A stretch of DNA of 64,000 bases from Isoptericola sp. BMS4 (GCF_011634835.1 NZ_SIRP01000001.1:1984034-2048033); one strand, 5' to 3'; positions 9,375-17,649 are shown, counted from the stretch's first letter. The notes: generated from the letters alone by a model not told the origin. Made by a program: numbers and translations.

Positions 9375-10703
9375 ATGACCTGGCACCTTCCGCTCGTCCC
9401 CGCGGGCGAGCCCGGTGCCGACCTCACCGCCGGGCAGGACGGCGCGACGATCCGTCGCACCGTCCTGCCCGGCGGTGTCCGTGTGCTCTCCGAGCGGATG
9501 CCGGGCCTGCGCTCGGCGACGGTGGGCGCGTGGGTCGGGGTCGGTTCCCGGGACGAGTCCGACGGGCACTTCGGCTCCACCCACTTCCTCGAGCACCTGC
9601 TGTTCAAGGGCACCCCGCGACGGTCGGCCATGGACATCGCCGCGGCGTTCGACGAGGTCGGCGGCGAGGCCAACGCGGCCACGGGCAAGGAGTACACCTG
9701 CTACTACGCCCGCGTGCTGGACTCCGACCTGCCGATGGCCGTCGACGTCATCGGTGACATGGTCACGTCCGCGCGCCTGGACGCCGGCGAGCTCGAGACC
9801 GAGCGTGGCGTGATCCTCGAAGAGCTCGCGATGACCGACGACGACCCGGGCGACGTCGTGCACGAGGAGTTCGCGGCCGCCGTGCTGGGCACCCACCCGC
9901 TGGGCCGGCCGATCGGCGGCACGCCCGACACGATCCGCGCGGTGCCCCGCGACGCCGTGGCGGAGCACTACCGCTGGCACTACCGGCCGGAGACGCTGGT
10001 GGTCGCGGCCGCCGGCGGCGTGGACCACGACGCCCTGGTGTCCCAGGTGACCCGGTCGCTGGCGGCCGGCGGCTGGGACCTGAGCGGGGCCGTCGCGCCG
10101 CGCGAGCGCCGCACGTCCGAGGCGGACACGAGCGGCGTGCCGACCGAGGCCGTCTCCCTCACGGTGTCGCGGCAGGTGGAGCAGGCGAACGTCATCGTCG
10201 GCTCCACCGGGCTTGCGGCCACCGACGACCGCCGCTTCACCATGTCCGTGCTCAACGCGGTGCTCGGCGGCGGGATGTCCTCGCGCCTGTTCCAGGAGAT
10301 CCGGGAGCGCCGCGGCCTCGCGTACGCGACGTACTCGTTCGCCTCGGGCCACGGCGGGCTGGGGATGTTCGGCCTGTACGCGGGCTGCTCCCCGGCGAAG
10401 GTGGACGAGGTCACCCGCCTGCTGGGCGACGAGCTCGACCGGCTGGCCTCCGACGGCATCAGCGCGGCCGAGCTCGAGCGCGGTGTCGGGCAGCTCTCGG
10501 GCGGCCTCGTGCTGGGCCTGGAGGACTCCGGGTCGCGGATGAGCCGGCTGGGCAAGGCGGAGCTCGTCTACGGTGAGCTGCTGAGCGTCGCGGAGATGCT
10601 CGAGCGGGTCCGCGCGGTCACGGCCGAGGACGTGCGCGAGCTGGCCGCGGACCTCGCGTCCCGCCCGCGGTCGGTGGTCCGGGTGGGCCCCTTCGCGGAC
10701 TGA
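9375..10703 (+). CDS. M16 family zinc metallopeptidase
   Basis: Insulinase/pitrilysin-type peptidase, 442 aa, the PqqL/YmxG-like short form. The inverted zinc motif HFLEH gives His70, Glu73 and His74, with the second-ligand region ERGVILEELAMTDDDP about 75 residues later. The inactive C-terminal half contains GGMSSRLFQEIRERRGLAYA. It begins 7 nt after the pnp stop, so it is probably cotranscribed, an arrangement common in Gram-positive bacteria. Substrate unknown. No signal peptide is visible, so a cytoplasmic role is likely. Confidence 0.92.
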   Translation: MTWHLPLVPAGEPGADLTAGQDGATIRRTVLPGGVRVLSERMPGLRSATVGAWVGVGSRDESDGHFGSTHFLEHLLFKGTPRRSAMDIAAAFDEVGGEANAATGKEYTCYYARVLDSDLPMAVDVIGDMVTSARLDAGELETERGVILEELAMTDDDPGDVVHEEFAAAVLGTHPLGRPIGGTPDTIRAVPRDAVAEHYRWHYRPETLVVAAAGGVDHDALVSQVTRSLAAGGWDLSGAVAPRERRTSEADTSGVPTEAVSLTVSRQVEQANVIVGSTGLAATDDRRFTMSVLNAVLGGGMSSRLFQEIRERRGLAYATYSFASGHGGLGMFGLYAGCSPAKVDEVTRLLGDELDRLASDGISAAELERGVGQLSGGLVLGLEDSGSRMSRLGKAELVYGELLSVAEMLERVRAVTAEDVRELAADLASRPRSVVRVGPFAD

Positions 10704-10719
10704 GCCCGGCGCCGTCCGC

Positions 10720-10745
10720 CCAGCAGAGCATCGTCCAGCAGAGCA
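10720..10745 (+). repeat. Direct repeat before dapB
   Basis: CCAGCAGAGCA occurs at 10720-10730 and again at 10735-10745, a 15-bp period ending in the dapB Shine-Dalgarno (GCAGGAGA). A duplicated ribosome-site region is the simplest reading. Confidence 0.6.
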
Positions 10746-10758
10746 GGAGACCTGAACC

Positions 10759-11529
10759 ATGACCGAGACCCTGAAGGTGGCCGTCCTCGGTGCCGCCGGC
10801 CGCATGGGCTCGCAGACGTGCGCCGCGGTCGAGGCGGCGCCCGACCTGGAGCTCGTCGCGCGCCTCGACGCCGGCGACACGGTGGACGCGGCCGCGCTGG
10901 CCGGCGCGGACGTGGCCGTGGACTTCACGGTCCCGTCAGCCACGGAGGCCAACGTGCACGCCGTCCTGGACGCCGGGGCGCACGCGGTGGTGGGCACCAC
11001 GGGCTGGGACGACGCGTCCCGGGGGCGGGTCGCGGAGCACGCGGCGCGGGTGAACGCGGACCGTGCCGGCGGCGGGCTCGGCGTCCTGATCGCCCCGAAC
11101 TTCGGCCTGTCCGCCGTGCTGGCCATGTCGTTCGCGGCCAAGGCGGCGCGGTTCTTCGAGTCCGCGGAGGTCGTCGAGCTGCACCACCCGGCCAAGGTGG
11201 ACGCCCCGAGCGGGACCGCCCGGCACACGGCCGCGGCGATCGCCCGCGCCCGGGCGGACGCGGGGCTGGGCCCGATGCCCGACGCCACCGAGACCGGCCA
11301 CGAGGCGCGGGGTGCCGACGTCGACGGCGTGCGCGTGCACGCGGTGCGGCTGCGCGGCCTGGTGGCGCACGAGGAGATCCTGCTGGGCAACCCGGGCGAG
11401 CAGCTCGTGATCCGCCAGGACTCGTTCGACCGGTCGTCGTTCATGCCGGGGGTGCTCCTCGCGGTGCGCGAGGTCGTGGGCCGGCCCGGGCTGACCGTCG
11501 GGCTCGAGAACGTGCTGGACCTGTCGTGA
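10759..11529 (+). CDS. dapB: 4-hydroxy-tetrahydrodipicolinate reductase
   Basis: Reduces HTPA with NAD(P)H in the diaminopimelate/lysine pathway; 256 aa. The nucleotide-binding loop is VLGAAGRMGSQ, VGTTGW and APNFGLSAVL follow, and the catalytic block LHHPAKVDAPSGTA supplies His142, His143 and Lys146. ATG 10759 follows GCAGGAGACC. It lies just downstream of the pnp-M16 pair. Its pathway partners dapA and dapF are about 10 and 40 kb away in this window. The stop overlaps the next gene's GTG (GTGA). Confidence 0.97.
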   Translation: MTETLKVAVLGAAGRMGSQTCAAVEAAPDLELVARLDAGDTVDAAALAGADVAVDFTVPSATEANVHAVLDAGAHAVVGTTGWDDASRGRVAEHAARVNADRAGGGLGVLIAPNFGLSAVLAMSFAAKAARFFESAEVVELHHPAKVDAPSGTARHTAAAIARARADAGLGPMPDATETGHEARGADVDGVRVHAVRLRGLVAHEEILLGNPGEQLVIRQDSFDRSSFMPGVLLAVREVVGRPGLTVGLENVLDLS

Positions 11530-12023
11530 CCGAGCCCGCGACCGGGGAGGGCGCCGCGCGGCGTCGCCGGCTGCCGCGCGGCCTCGCCGGCGCCGTGGCG
11601 GTGACGGCCCTCCTGGCGCTGTACGTGTGGCAGATCGCCGGGCGGGGCGTCGCGATGATCCGCGAGGGCCACCCGGTGCTGGTGGGCATCGGCGTGGCGG
11701 TGCTCGTCATCCCGCTGCTCGTCATCGGGCTCGTCGCCCGCGAGTACCGGCTCGCGACGCGCGTGCAGCGGATGGCGGACACGCTCGCCGCGGCCGGGGA
11801 GCTGCCCGTGGACGACCTGCCGCGCTCGCCCGGCGGCCGCATCGACCGCGCGGCGGCGGACGAGCAGTTCGCCGCGCGCCGCGCCGACGTCGAGGCCGCG
11901 CCGGAGGACTGGCGGGCCTGGTACCACCTGGCGTTCGCCTACGACGCGGCGGGCGACCGCCGGCGGGCCCGGGCGATGCTGCGCAAGGCGTCGTCGATGT
12001 TCACCCCTGGCGCACCGTCGTGA
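11526..12023 (+). CDS. Two-helix membrane protein with TPR-like tail
   Basis: Not recognised; 165 aa. A basic N terminus precedes two hydrophobic segments (about residues 20-38 and 48-68, the second VLVGIGVAVLVIPLLVIGLV). A soluble tail follows, ending in WRAWYHLAFAYDAAGDRRRARAMLRKA, which reads like a single tetratricopeptide hairpin. The GTG at 11526 overlaps the dapB stop as GTGA, so translation is likely coupled to dapB. Its last 23 nt overlap the convergent gene at 12001. A membrane-anchored adaptor is possible but not supported beyond this. Confidence 0.72.
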   Translation: MTEPATGEGAARRRRLPRGLAGAVAVTALLALYVWQIAGRGVAMIREGHPVLVGIGVAVLVIPLLVIGLVAREYRLATRVQRMADTLAAAGELPVDDLPRSPGGRIDRAAADEQFAARRADVEAAPEDWRAWYHLAFAYDAAGDRRRARAMLRKASSMFTPGAPS

Positions 12024-12531
12024 CCTCGGTCGGCGCGCCGGACGGGCCGCCGGCGTCGGGCGCGAGCCACAGCCAGCAGTAGAGGGCGTGCCGGGCCTGG
12101 CCGGCCCGACCAGCGAGGTCTCCGAGCGCCACCAGCGCGGGCGCGAGCGTCTCCGGCGCGGCCGCAGCCGCGCCGGCCACGCGCGGCCAGTCCTGGGCGA
12201 CGGTGGTCAGCAGCCGCGGAGACGCGGCGGCCAGCGCCCCGGCCACCTCCTCGGAGATCGTCACGACCCACGGCCCGGCGTCGGTGGACCCCTGGACCAG
12301 GGAGCCGTGGCGCGGGTGCGCGGTGACTCGTGCGTAGGGGAGCCGGCAGACCAGCTCCGCGAGCCGTCCGAGCATGACGAACGGGTCGATGCCGGGCAGG
12401 CGGACCGTGTCGAAGAGCGGCACCCCCGACCCGCGCGCCACCACGGACGGCCCCTGCTCCAGGCGCACGACGGTCGCGGCCACGGCGTCGTTGGGCGCCG
12501 CGAAGTAGTCGGTCACGAGGGAGTGGTCCAT
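12001..12531 (-). CDS. Conserved hypothetical protein, 176 aa
   Basis: Not recognised. Soluble, no signal or membrane segment. The N terminus MDHSLVTDYFAAPNDAVAAT starts at ATG 12531. The middle part (LPGIDPFVMLGRLAELVCRL) and the C-terminal YCWLWLAP suggest a folded globular protein, and Asp/Arg-rich codon use matches its neighbours. A CACGGT hexamer 6 nt before the ATG suggests a leaderless transcript. The MFS gene ends 80 nt upstream on the same strand. Its 3' end overlaps the convergent 11526-12023 gene by 23 bp. Confidence 0.7.
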   Translation of the reverse strand: MDHSLVTDYFAAPNDAVAATVVRLEQGPSVVARGSGVPLFDTVRLPGIDPFVMLGRLAELVCRLPYARVTAHPRHGSLVQGSTDAGPWVVTISEEVAGALAAASPRLLTTVAQDWPRVAGAAAAAPETLAPALVALGDLAGRAGQARHALYCWLWLAPDAGGPSGAPTEVTTVRQG

Positions 12532-12537
12532 GGCACC

Positions 12538-12543
12538 ACCGTG
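12538..12543 (-). promoter_or_regulatory. Leaderless -10, hypothetical gene 12531
   Basis: CACGGT on the minus strand, then 6 nt (GGTGCC), then ATG 12531. No Shine-Dalgarno. Confidence 0.35.
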
Positions 12544-12611
12544 GCAGGGCGGTGCTACGTCACGGTCACGGCGTCGTGACGGTCGTGGAACGAGCGTGGT
12601 CCGAGGCTGCG

Positions 12612-13796
12612 CTACGCCGGGTGCCGGGGGAACGACCGGCGGGCGGCGAGCACCACGACCAGGGCGACCGCGACGATGGTGGCCCCGGTCAGGGCGAGGT
12701 CCCGGGGCCCCGCCCCCGCCACGACGGCGGCGCCCACGGCGGCGCCCAGCCCGATGCCGAAGTTGGACGTCGCGTTGACGAAGGCGCCGGCCACGTCCGG
12801 GCTCGCGCCCTGCGTGCGCAGCGCGGCGGCCTGGAACGTGGCCGGGATCGCGCCGAACGCGGACAGCCACACGCCGCCGGCCGCCAGCACCCCGGCGGCG
12901 TGCGGCAGCGCGAGCGCCAGCGCGACGAGCGCGGCGGCGATCACCGCCATCGCCGTGAGCGTGAGGGCCCGGGGCGTGCGGTCGAGGAACCGGCCCGCGG
13001 CCCACAGCCCGATCAGCCCGACGGCCCCGAAGACGAGCAGGACGGGCCCGACGGCGCCCTCGGACAGGCCGGTCGCGAGCAGCAGCACCGAGATGTACGT
13101 GTACACCGTGTAGTGGCCGCCGAAGAGCATCGTGTTGGCACCGACGACGATGCCGAGCCGGGCGCGGCCCGCCCGCGCGGCGGCCCGGTCGCGCGGGCGG
13201 GCGGGCTCGACGGCCACCGCGGGCAGCAGCCACGCGACGAGCACGGCGGTGGCCGCGCACACGCCCGCGACGACGGCGAACGACCACCGCCAGCCGACCG
13301 CCGCGCCCAGCGAGGTGGACAGCGGCACGCCCAGCACGAAGCCCAGAGTGCCGCCCGCCGTCACGAGCGTCAGCGCGCGTCCGGTGTACAGCGGCCCCAC
13401 GAGGCGCGCGGCGTACGCGATCGACACCGAGAAGAACACGGCGTGCCCGAGGCCCCCGAGCGTGCGGGCGGCCGCCACCAGCGCGTACGACGGCGCGACG
13501 GCCACGAGCAGGTTGCTCACGGCATAGACCACCACGGTGACCAGCAGCAGCGGCTTGCGGGGCAGGGAACGCGTGGCGAGCGTGAGCGGCACCGCGAACG
13601 CCGCGACGACGAACGCGTAGACGGTGACGAGCAGCCCCGCCGTCGACTCCGACACCTCGACGCCGCGCGCGATCTGCGGCAGCAGCCCGACGGGCAGCAC
13701 CTCGGTGGTGATGGCGATGAAGTTCGCGACCGCGAGGACGGCGATCCCCGCCGCGGCGTCCCGCAGCGTGCGCGTCGTGGTGGGGGAGGGCGGCAC
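12612..13796 (-). CDS. MFS transporter, AraJ/NepI-like exporter
   Basis: Major facilitator protein with 12 predicted membrane segments, 394 aa. The N-terminal segment FIAITTEVLPVGLLPQIA is typical of the AraJ/NepI group of drug, sugar or nucleoside exporters. ARTLGGLGHAVFFSVSIAYAARL and GTLGFVLGVPLSTSLG match the segment 4-5 region of these antiporters. GTG 13796 is preceded by GAGAGGA. It is divergent from a TetR regulator across about 80 nt, the usual arrangement for an efflux pump repressed by its neighbour. Substrate cannot be read from the sequence. Confidence 0.88.
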   Translation of the reverse strand: MPPSPTTTRTLRDAAAGIAVLAVANFIAITTEVLPVGLLPQIARGVEVSESTAGLLVTVYAFVVAAFAVPLTLATRSLPRKPLLLVTVVVYAVSNLLVAVAPSYALVAAARTLGGLGHAVFFSVSIAYAARLVGPLYTGRALTLVTAGGTLGFVLGVPLSTSLGAAVGWRWSFAVVAGVCAATAVLVAWLLPAVAVEPARPRDRAAARAGRARLGIVVGANTMLFGGHYTVYTYISVLLLATGLSEGAVGPVLLVFGAVGLIGLWAAGRFLDRTPRALTLTAMAVIAAALVALALALPHAAGVLAAGGVWLSAFGAIPATFQAAALRTQGASPDVAGAFVNATSNFGIGLGAAVGAAVVAGAGPRDLALTGATIVAVALVVVLAARRSFPRHPA

Positions 13797-13828
13797 CGGC
13801 TCATCCTCTCACCGTGGCGGGCGGCCAG

Positions 13829-13866
13829 GCCGTGCCGGCGACGCGATGTGTGGCCGTGACCGGCAC
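13829..13866. promoter_or_regulatory. Repeats in the MFS-TetR divergent gap (candidate operator)
   Basis: GGCCGTGCCGGC (13829-13840) recurs as GGCCGTGACCGGC (13852-13864). The same sequence reads as the inverted repeat GTGCCGG (13832-13838) and CCGGCAC (13860-13866). It ends at the -10 of the TetR gene (13864-13869), so binding would block that promoter. Weak spacing for a classic TetR site. Confidence 0.35.
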
Positions 13867-13869
13867 AAT
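13864..13869 (+). promoter_or_regulatory. Leaderless -10, TetR gene 13877
   Basis: CACAAT, then 7 nt, then GTG 13877. This geometry is why the GTG was preferred to the ATG at 13868, which would lie within the hexamer. Confidence 0.45.
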
Positions 13870-13876
13870 GGCGGGC

Positions 13877-14527
13877 GTGAGCGAGACGACGGTCCACGAC
13901 GGGACGGCGCCCGGAGGGGCGCCGCGGCGCGGCTACGCCAAGGGCCGGGCCAAGCGCGAGGAGATCCTGCAGGCGGCGATCGCGCTGTTCGGCGAGGTGG
14001 GGTACCACGGTGCGTCCCTGCGGGAGGTCGCCGCGCGGGTCGGCATCTCGCACCCGGGCCTGCTGCACCACTTCCCGACCAAGGCGGCCCTGCTGGAGGC
14101 AGTGCTGGAGCACCGGGACGCCGTCGACTTCGCAGACGTCGACACCGACCTCGCGCAAGGGCGCTCGCTGTTCGAGGCGATCGTGCGGCTCGTGGAGCGC
14201 AACGCGCTGCGCCGGCCCGTCGTCGAGGTGTTCGCCGGGCTCGCGGCCGAGGCGACGTCGGCCGACCATCCGGCGCACGACTTCTTCGCGGCGCGGTACC
14301 GGGACACGGTGTCCCGCATGCGCGCCGAGCTGGCGCGCCTCGGCGACGAGGGAAGGCTCCGCGACGGCGTCGATCCCGCGGTGGCCGCGCGCACCCTCGT
14401 GGCGCTCATGGACGGGCTGCAGGTCCAGTGGCTGTACTCGCTCGAGCGCCCGCGCGCCGAACGTGTCGACATGGCCGCCGACCTGCGGGCGTACCTCGAC
14501 CTGATCCTCCTCGACCCGCCGGCCTGA
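13877..14527 (+). CDS. TetR/AcrR family transcriptional regulator
   Basis: 216 aa. The N-terminal HTH occupies about residues 25-70: KREEILQAAIALFGEVGYHG, then SLREVAARVGISHPGLLHHF, the typical recognition helix with HHF in place of YHF. The C-terminal ligand domain is unremarkable and contains VVEVFAGLAAEATSADHPAH. Divergent from the MFS exporter at 12612-13796, its most likely target. Start chosen from the CACAAT-7 nt-GTG geometry; ATG 13868 would add three residues. Confidence 0.88.
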   Translation: MSETTVHDGTAPGGAPRRGYAKGRAKREEILQAAIALFGEVGYHGASLREVAARVGISHPGLLHHFPTKAALLEAVLEHRDAVDFADVDTDLAQGRSLFEAIVRLVERNALRRPVVEVFAGLAAEATSADHPAHDFFAARYRDTVSRMRAELARLGDEGRLRDGVDPAVAARTLVALMDGLQVQWLYSLERPRAERVDMAADLRAYLDLILLDPPA

Positions 14528-14540
14528 CCCGCGTCGTCCT

Positions 14541-14601
14541 GCCGGTGGTTCTGATCTGTGTCGTGATCCGACGGACAGCGAGACGAATCAGAACCACCGG
14601 C
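14541..14601. terminator. Large inverted repeat between convergent genes
   Basis: Perfect 15-bp arms, GCCGGTGGTTCTGAT (14541-14555) and ATCAGAACCACCGGC (14587-14601), enclose 31 nt. That interval can fold further (CTGT/ACAG and GTCG/CGAC). It lies 14 nt after the tetR stop and 17 nt before the end of the beta-glucosidase gene, so it can terminate both convergent transcripts. The arms are less GC-rich than the surroundings. Confidence 0.65.
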
Positions 14602-14617
14602 CCGTGCAGGGTGGGGG

Positions 14618-16939
14618 TCAGGTGTTCGCGGCCTCGATCAGCCGGGCGAGCGCGTCGCGGTCCAGGCCGCCCATGCCGAAGTCCGCGAGGACGACGAGCG
14701 GCATGTCGGTGGCCATCGCCAGCATCTCGGGGTCGAGCGGGCTGCCGTCGAGGGCCCCGCGGATCGGGGGTCCGGCCACCGGGTGCGCCAGTGCCTCGCC
14801 GAGGGTGGACAGCTCGCCGAGCGGCAGCGCGACGTCCTCGCCGGCGACGTCGACGGTCACGGAGCCGCGCAGGTCGCGCGACGACGCGCCCACCGAGACG
14901 ACGAACTCGCCGCCCTCGACGACCCAGCGACCCAGCACCGGGTGCCAGTAGGACAGGTCCCGCGCGTCCAGGGCGAGCTCCACGACCTGTGACGCGCCGG
15001 GTTCGAGGCGCACCTTGGCGAACGCCTTCAGCTCACGCTCGGGGCGCTGCACCTGCGCCTCGGGGTCGCCGACGTACACCTGCACCACCTCGGCGCCCGC
15101 GACGGTGCCGGTGTTGCTGATCCGCGCCCGCACGCGCACCCGTGCGTCCCGGCCCGCGCCCGTGACCTCGGCGGCCACGTCGTCGAAGGCGAACGTCGTG
15201 TACGACAGCCCGTGCCCGAACGGGTAGGCGACCTCCATGCGCCTCGCGTCGTACCAGCGGTAGCCCACCAGCACGCCCTCGCCGTAGCGCACGTGCCCGA
15301 GCTCGCCGGGGAAGTTCCCGTGCGACGGGTTGTCCTCGAGCTGCAGCGGCAGCGTCTCGGTGAGCTTGCCCGACGGCGTCACGGCGCCGGTAAGGACGTC
15401 GGCGACGCCGGACCCGCCGGCCTGGCCGCCGAGCCAGCCGACCAGCAGGGCCGGGACGGCGTCCCGCCAGGGCGCGACCGAGATCGCCGAGCCGCCGGAG
15501 AGCACGACCACGACGCGCGGGTTCGCGGCGGCGACGGCCTCGAGCAGGGCCACCTGCGCGGGGGGCAGGTCCATGTGGTCCCGGTCGTACCCCTCGGACT
15601 CGTCGGCGGCCGGCAGGCCGAGGAACACCACGGCCGTGCGCGCCCCGCGCGCGACCTCGACGGCCTCGGCCACGAGGGTCGCGGGGGAGCGGTCGTCGTC
15701 GGGACCTTCGGCGATCGTGTAGCCGGGCGCGAACGGCAGGTCGGCGCCGGCGGCCGCGCGCAGGGCGGTCAGGGCGTCGTCGAGCCGGGTCGGGTTGACC
15801 TGCGACGAGCCGGCGCCCTGGTAGCGCGGGGTGCGGGCGAGCTCGCCGATGACGGCGACGTCCGCGAGGGTGCCGGGGTCCAGGGGGAGCAGGGCCTCGC
15901 CGTCGACCGGGTCGTTCTTGAGCAGCACCGTGCCCGCGGCGGCGGCCTCACGGGCCAGCGCGTGGTGGGCGTCGGCGTCGACGGCGCCGGGCGCGTCGAG
16001 CGCCGGCAGGGTCTGCGCCAGCAGCCGCAGGACGCGGCGGGCCGCGGTGTCGACGACGCTCTCGTCGAGCTCGCCGGCGCGCACGGCGGCGACGACCTGG
16101 GCGTCGGTGCGGCCGCCCGTCGCCGGCATCTCCAGGTCGAGGCCCGCGGCGACGGCGGCGACGCGGTCGCGCACGGCGCCCCAGTCGGAGACGACGAGGC
16201 CGTCGAAGCCCCACTCGTCGCGCAGCACGGTGGTGAGCAGCCAGTCGTGCTGGGAGGCGTAGGTGCCGTTGACCTTGTTGTAGGCGCACATGACGGTCCA
16301 CGGCTGCGCGCGGGTGACGACCCGCTCGAACGCGGGCAGGTAGATCTCGCGCAGCGTGCGCTCGTCGACGTCGGCGGACACGCGCATGCGGTCCGCCTCC
16401 TGGTTGTTGGCGGCGAAGTGCTTGAGCGAGGTGCCCACGCCCGTCGACTGGATGCCCTCGACGAGCGCGGTGGCCAGGTCGCCGGCGACGACCGGGTCCT
16501 CGGAGAGGTACTCGAAGTTGCGTCCGCACAGCGGGGACCGCTTGATGTTCACGCCGGGCCCGAGCAGCACGGCGACGTCGTTCGCCCGCGTCTCGCGCCC
16601 GAGCGCCTCGCCGACGCGGTGCAGCAGGTCGGCGTCCCAGGTGGAGCCGAGCGCCGCCGCGGTGGGGAAGCAGGTGGCGGGCACGCTGTTGCCGAGGCCG
16701 AGGTGGTCGGCGGACTCGTCCTGCTTGCGCAGGCCGTGCGGGCCGTCGGTGACCATGACCGACGGGACGAGGGTCTCGCCGTCGCGCTCGACCGGCTGGG
16801 TGTGCCAGAAGTCGAGGCCGGACAGGAGGGAGGCCTTCTCCTCCAGGGTGAGGGCGGCGAGCGTGCGCTCGACGTCGAGGGCTCCGGCGGGCCGGTCGGT
16901 GGCGCCGGCGGTGCCGGGCGCGGTCTGCTCGAGGGACAC
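14618..16939 (-). CDS. Glycoside hydrolase family 3 beta-glucosidase
   Basis: Retaining exo-glycosidase releasing glucose (or xylose) from oligosaccharide ends; 773 aa, no signal peptide, so it likely acts on imported cellodextrins. The GH3 barrel shows VMVTDGPHGLRKQ, GPGVNIKRSPLCGRNFEYLS and LKHFAANNQE. The nucleophile is Asp252 in GLVVSDWGAV. The second domain follows (VVVLSGGSAISVAPW), then a fibronectin III-like domain (VVQVYVGDPEAQVQRPEREL) and a short tail. GTG 16939 follows CTGGAG; MSLEQTAPG is the assumed start. Its promoter carries a palindromic operator. It is consistent with a cellulose- or hemicellulose-using host. Confidence 0.93.
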   Translation of the reverse strand: MSLEQTAPGTAGATDRPAGALDVERTLAALTLEEKASLLSGLDFWHTQPVERDGETLVPSVMVTDGPHGLRKQDESADHLGLGNSVPATCFPTAAALGSTWDADLLHRVGEALGRETRANDVAVLLGPGVNIKRSPLCGRNFEYLSEDPVVAGDLATALVEGIQSTGVGTSLKHFAANNQEADRMRVSADVDERTLREIYLPAFERVVTRAQPWTVMCAYNKVNGTYASQHDWLLTTVLRDEWGFDGLVVSDWGAVRDRVAAVAAGLDLEMPATGGRTDAQVVAAVRAGELDESVVDTAARRVLRLLAQTLPALDAPGAVDADAHHALAREAAAAGTVLLKNDPVDGEALLPLDPGTLADVAVIGELARTPRYQGAGSSQVNPTRLDDALTALRAAAGADLPFAPGYTIAEGPDDDRSPATLVAEAVEVARGARTAVVFLGLPAADESEGYDRDHMDLPPAQVALLEAVAAANPRVVVVLSGGSAISVAPWRDAVPALLVGWLGGQAGGSGVADVLTGAVTPSGKLTETLPLQLEDNPSHGNFPGELGHVRYGEGVLVGYRWYDARRMEVAYPFGHGLSYTTFAFDDVAAEVTGAGRDARVRVRARISNTGTVAGAEVVQVYVGDPEAQVQRPERELKAFAKVRLEPGASQVVELALDARDLSYWHPVLGRWVVEGGEFVVSVGASSRDLRGSVTVDVAGEDVALPLGELSTLGEALAHPVAGPPIRGALDGSPLDPEMLAMATDMPLVVLADFGMGGLDRDALARLIEAANT

Positions 16940-16987
16940 GGGGTGCTCCAGGGTCGGGGTCGGTGCGACCCGGGCAGCGTAGCAAAA

Positions 16988-17008
16988 ACCTACCGAGTGG
17001 TAAGTATA
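16988..17008 (-). promoter_or_regulatory. Promoter and palindromic operator of the GH3 gene
   Basis: On the minus strand a TATACT -10 (17003-17008) overlaps an inverted repeat, ACTTACC-ACTC-GGTAGGT (16988-17005, 6 of 7 positions symmetric). The -35 is poor (about TGCCGG at 17026-17031). A protein on the repeat would cover the -10 and start point, so sugar-responsive repression is likely. The regulator is not identified. Confidence 0.5.
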
Positions 17009-17072
17009 AGTGGGTGCGACGTGGCCCGGCAGGGGGCGGGGCGGTGTCGCCGACGGCACTCCGGCCGCAGCG

Positions 17073-17582
17073 TCAGATGGCCGCGGACCAGCGGCGCTCG
17101 ACGACGTCGCGCACGCCCGTGGCGAGAGTGCGCTCCCTCCCGTCGGGGCCGAGCCCCGCCGCGGACAGGAAGCGTTCGCGGGCCGTGTCGTCGTCGAGCA
17201 CCCAGGTGACGACCTCCTCCGCGCCGTCGCTGCGGAGCCGGTCCACCGCGGCCGAGAGCAGTCGCGAGCCGTGCCCGCCGCGCTGGTGCTCCGGCTCGAC
17301 CTCGAGCGCCACGACCTGGCCGGGGGCGACGGCGGCGAAGCCGACGATCTCGGGGCCGGCCAGCGCGACGAGGACGGCGAACCCCTCGCCGGGGGGAGCG
17401 GTGATCGCCTGCGCCCACCGGTCGCGCATCGCGCCCGTGTCGAGCGCGTCGACGACGCCGTCCCCCAGGGCGGCCTCGTGCGTCGCGCGCCAGGCCGACA
17501 CCTGGACGCGGGTGACCGCCTCCTCGTCGCCGGGGACCGCCGGGCGGACCGAGACGTCGGCCGTCTCACGGAAGAGCGCCAT
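17073..17582 (-). CDS. GNAT family N-acetyltransferase
   Basis: 169 aa. The acetyl-CoA fold is clear: VRPAVPGDEEAVTRVQVSAW at the N terminus, then VALEVEPEHQRGGHGSRLLS with the Q/R-x-x-G-x-G/A pyrophosphate loop (QRGGHG), then TWVLDDDTARERFLSAAGLGPDG. Substrate unknown; antibiotic or metabolite acetylation and protein acetylation are all possible. ATG 17582 is supported by TACGCT 6 nt upstream. It is downstream of azlCD and divides them from the beta-glucosidase. Confidence 0.88.
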   Translation of the reverse strand: MALFRETADVSVRPAVPGDEEAVTRVQVSAWRATHEAALGDGVVDALDTGAMRDRWAQAITAPPGEGFAVLVALAGPEIVGFAAVAPGQVVALEVEPEHQRGGHGSRLLSAAVDRLRSDGAEEVVTWVLDDDTARERFLSAAGLGPDGRERTLATGVRDVVERRWSAAI

Positions 17583-17588
17583 CAAGCC

Positions 17589-17594
17589 AGCGTA
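17589..17594 (-). promoter_or_regulatory. Leaderless -10, GNAT gene
   Basis: TACGCT, 6 nt (GGCTTG), ATG 17582. It lies in the 67-nt gap after azlD. Confidence 0.45.
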
Positions 17595-17649
17595 GTGGCG
17601 GCGCCGTGCTCCCCGGGCCACGGTCCGCGCGGTGGTCCGAGGAACGCCG

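Noticed and set aside
12565-12580. GTCAC-N6-GTGAC palindrome as a CRP-type site
   Set aside because: It lacks the TGTGA/TCACA outer bases and does not lie near a -10 that would explain it.
13877-14527. This TetR as regulator of the adjacent beta-glucosidase
   Set aside because: The gene is convergent with, not divergent from, the GH3 gene, and its own control region lacks the TACC-N4-GGTA operator seen there; the MFS exporter is the better target.
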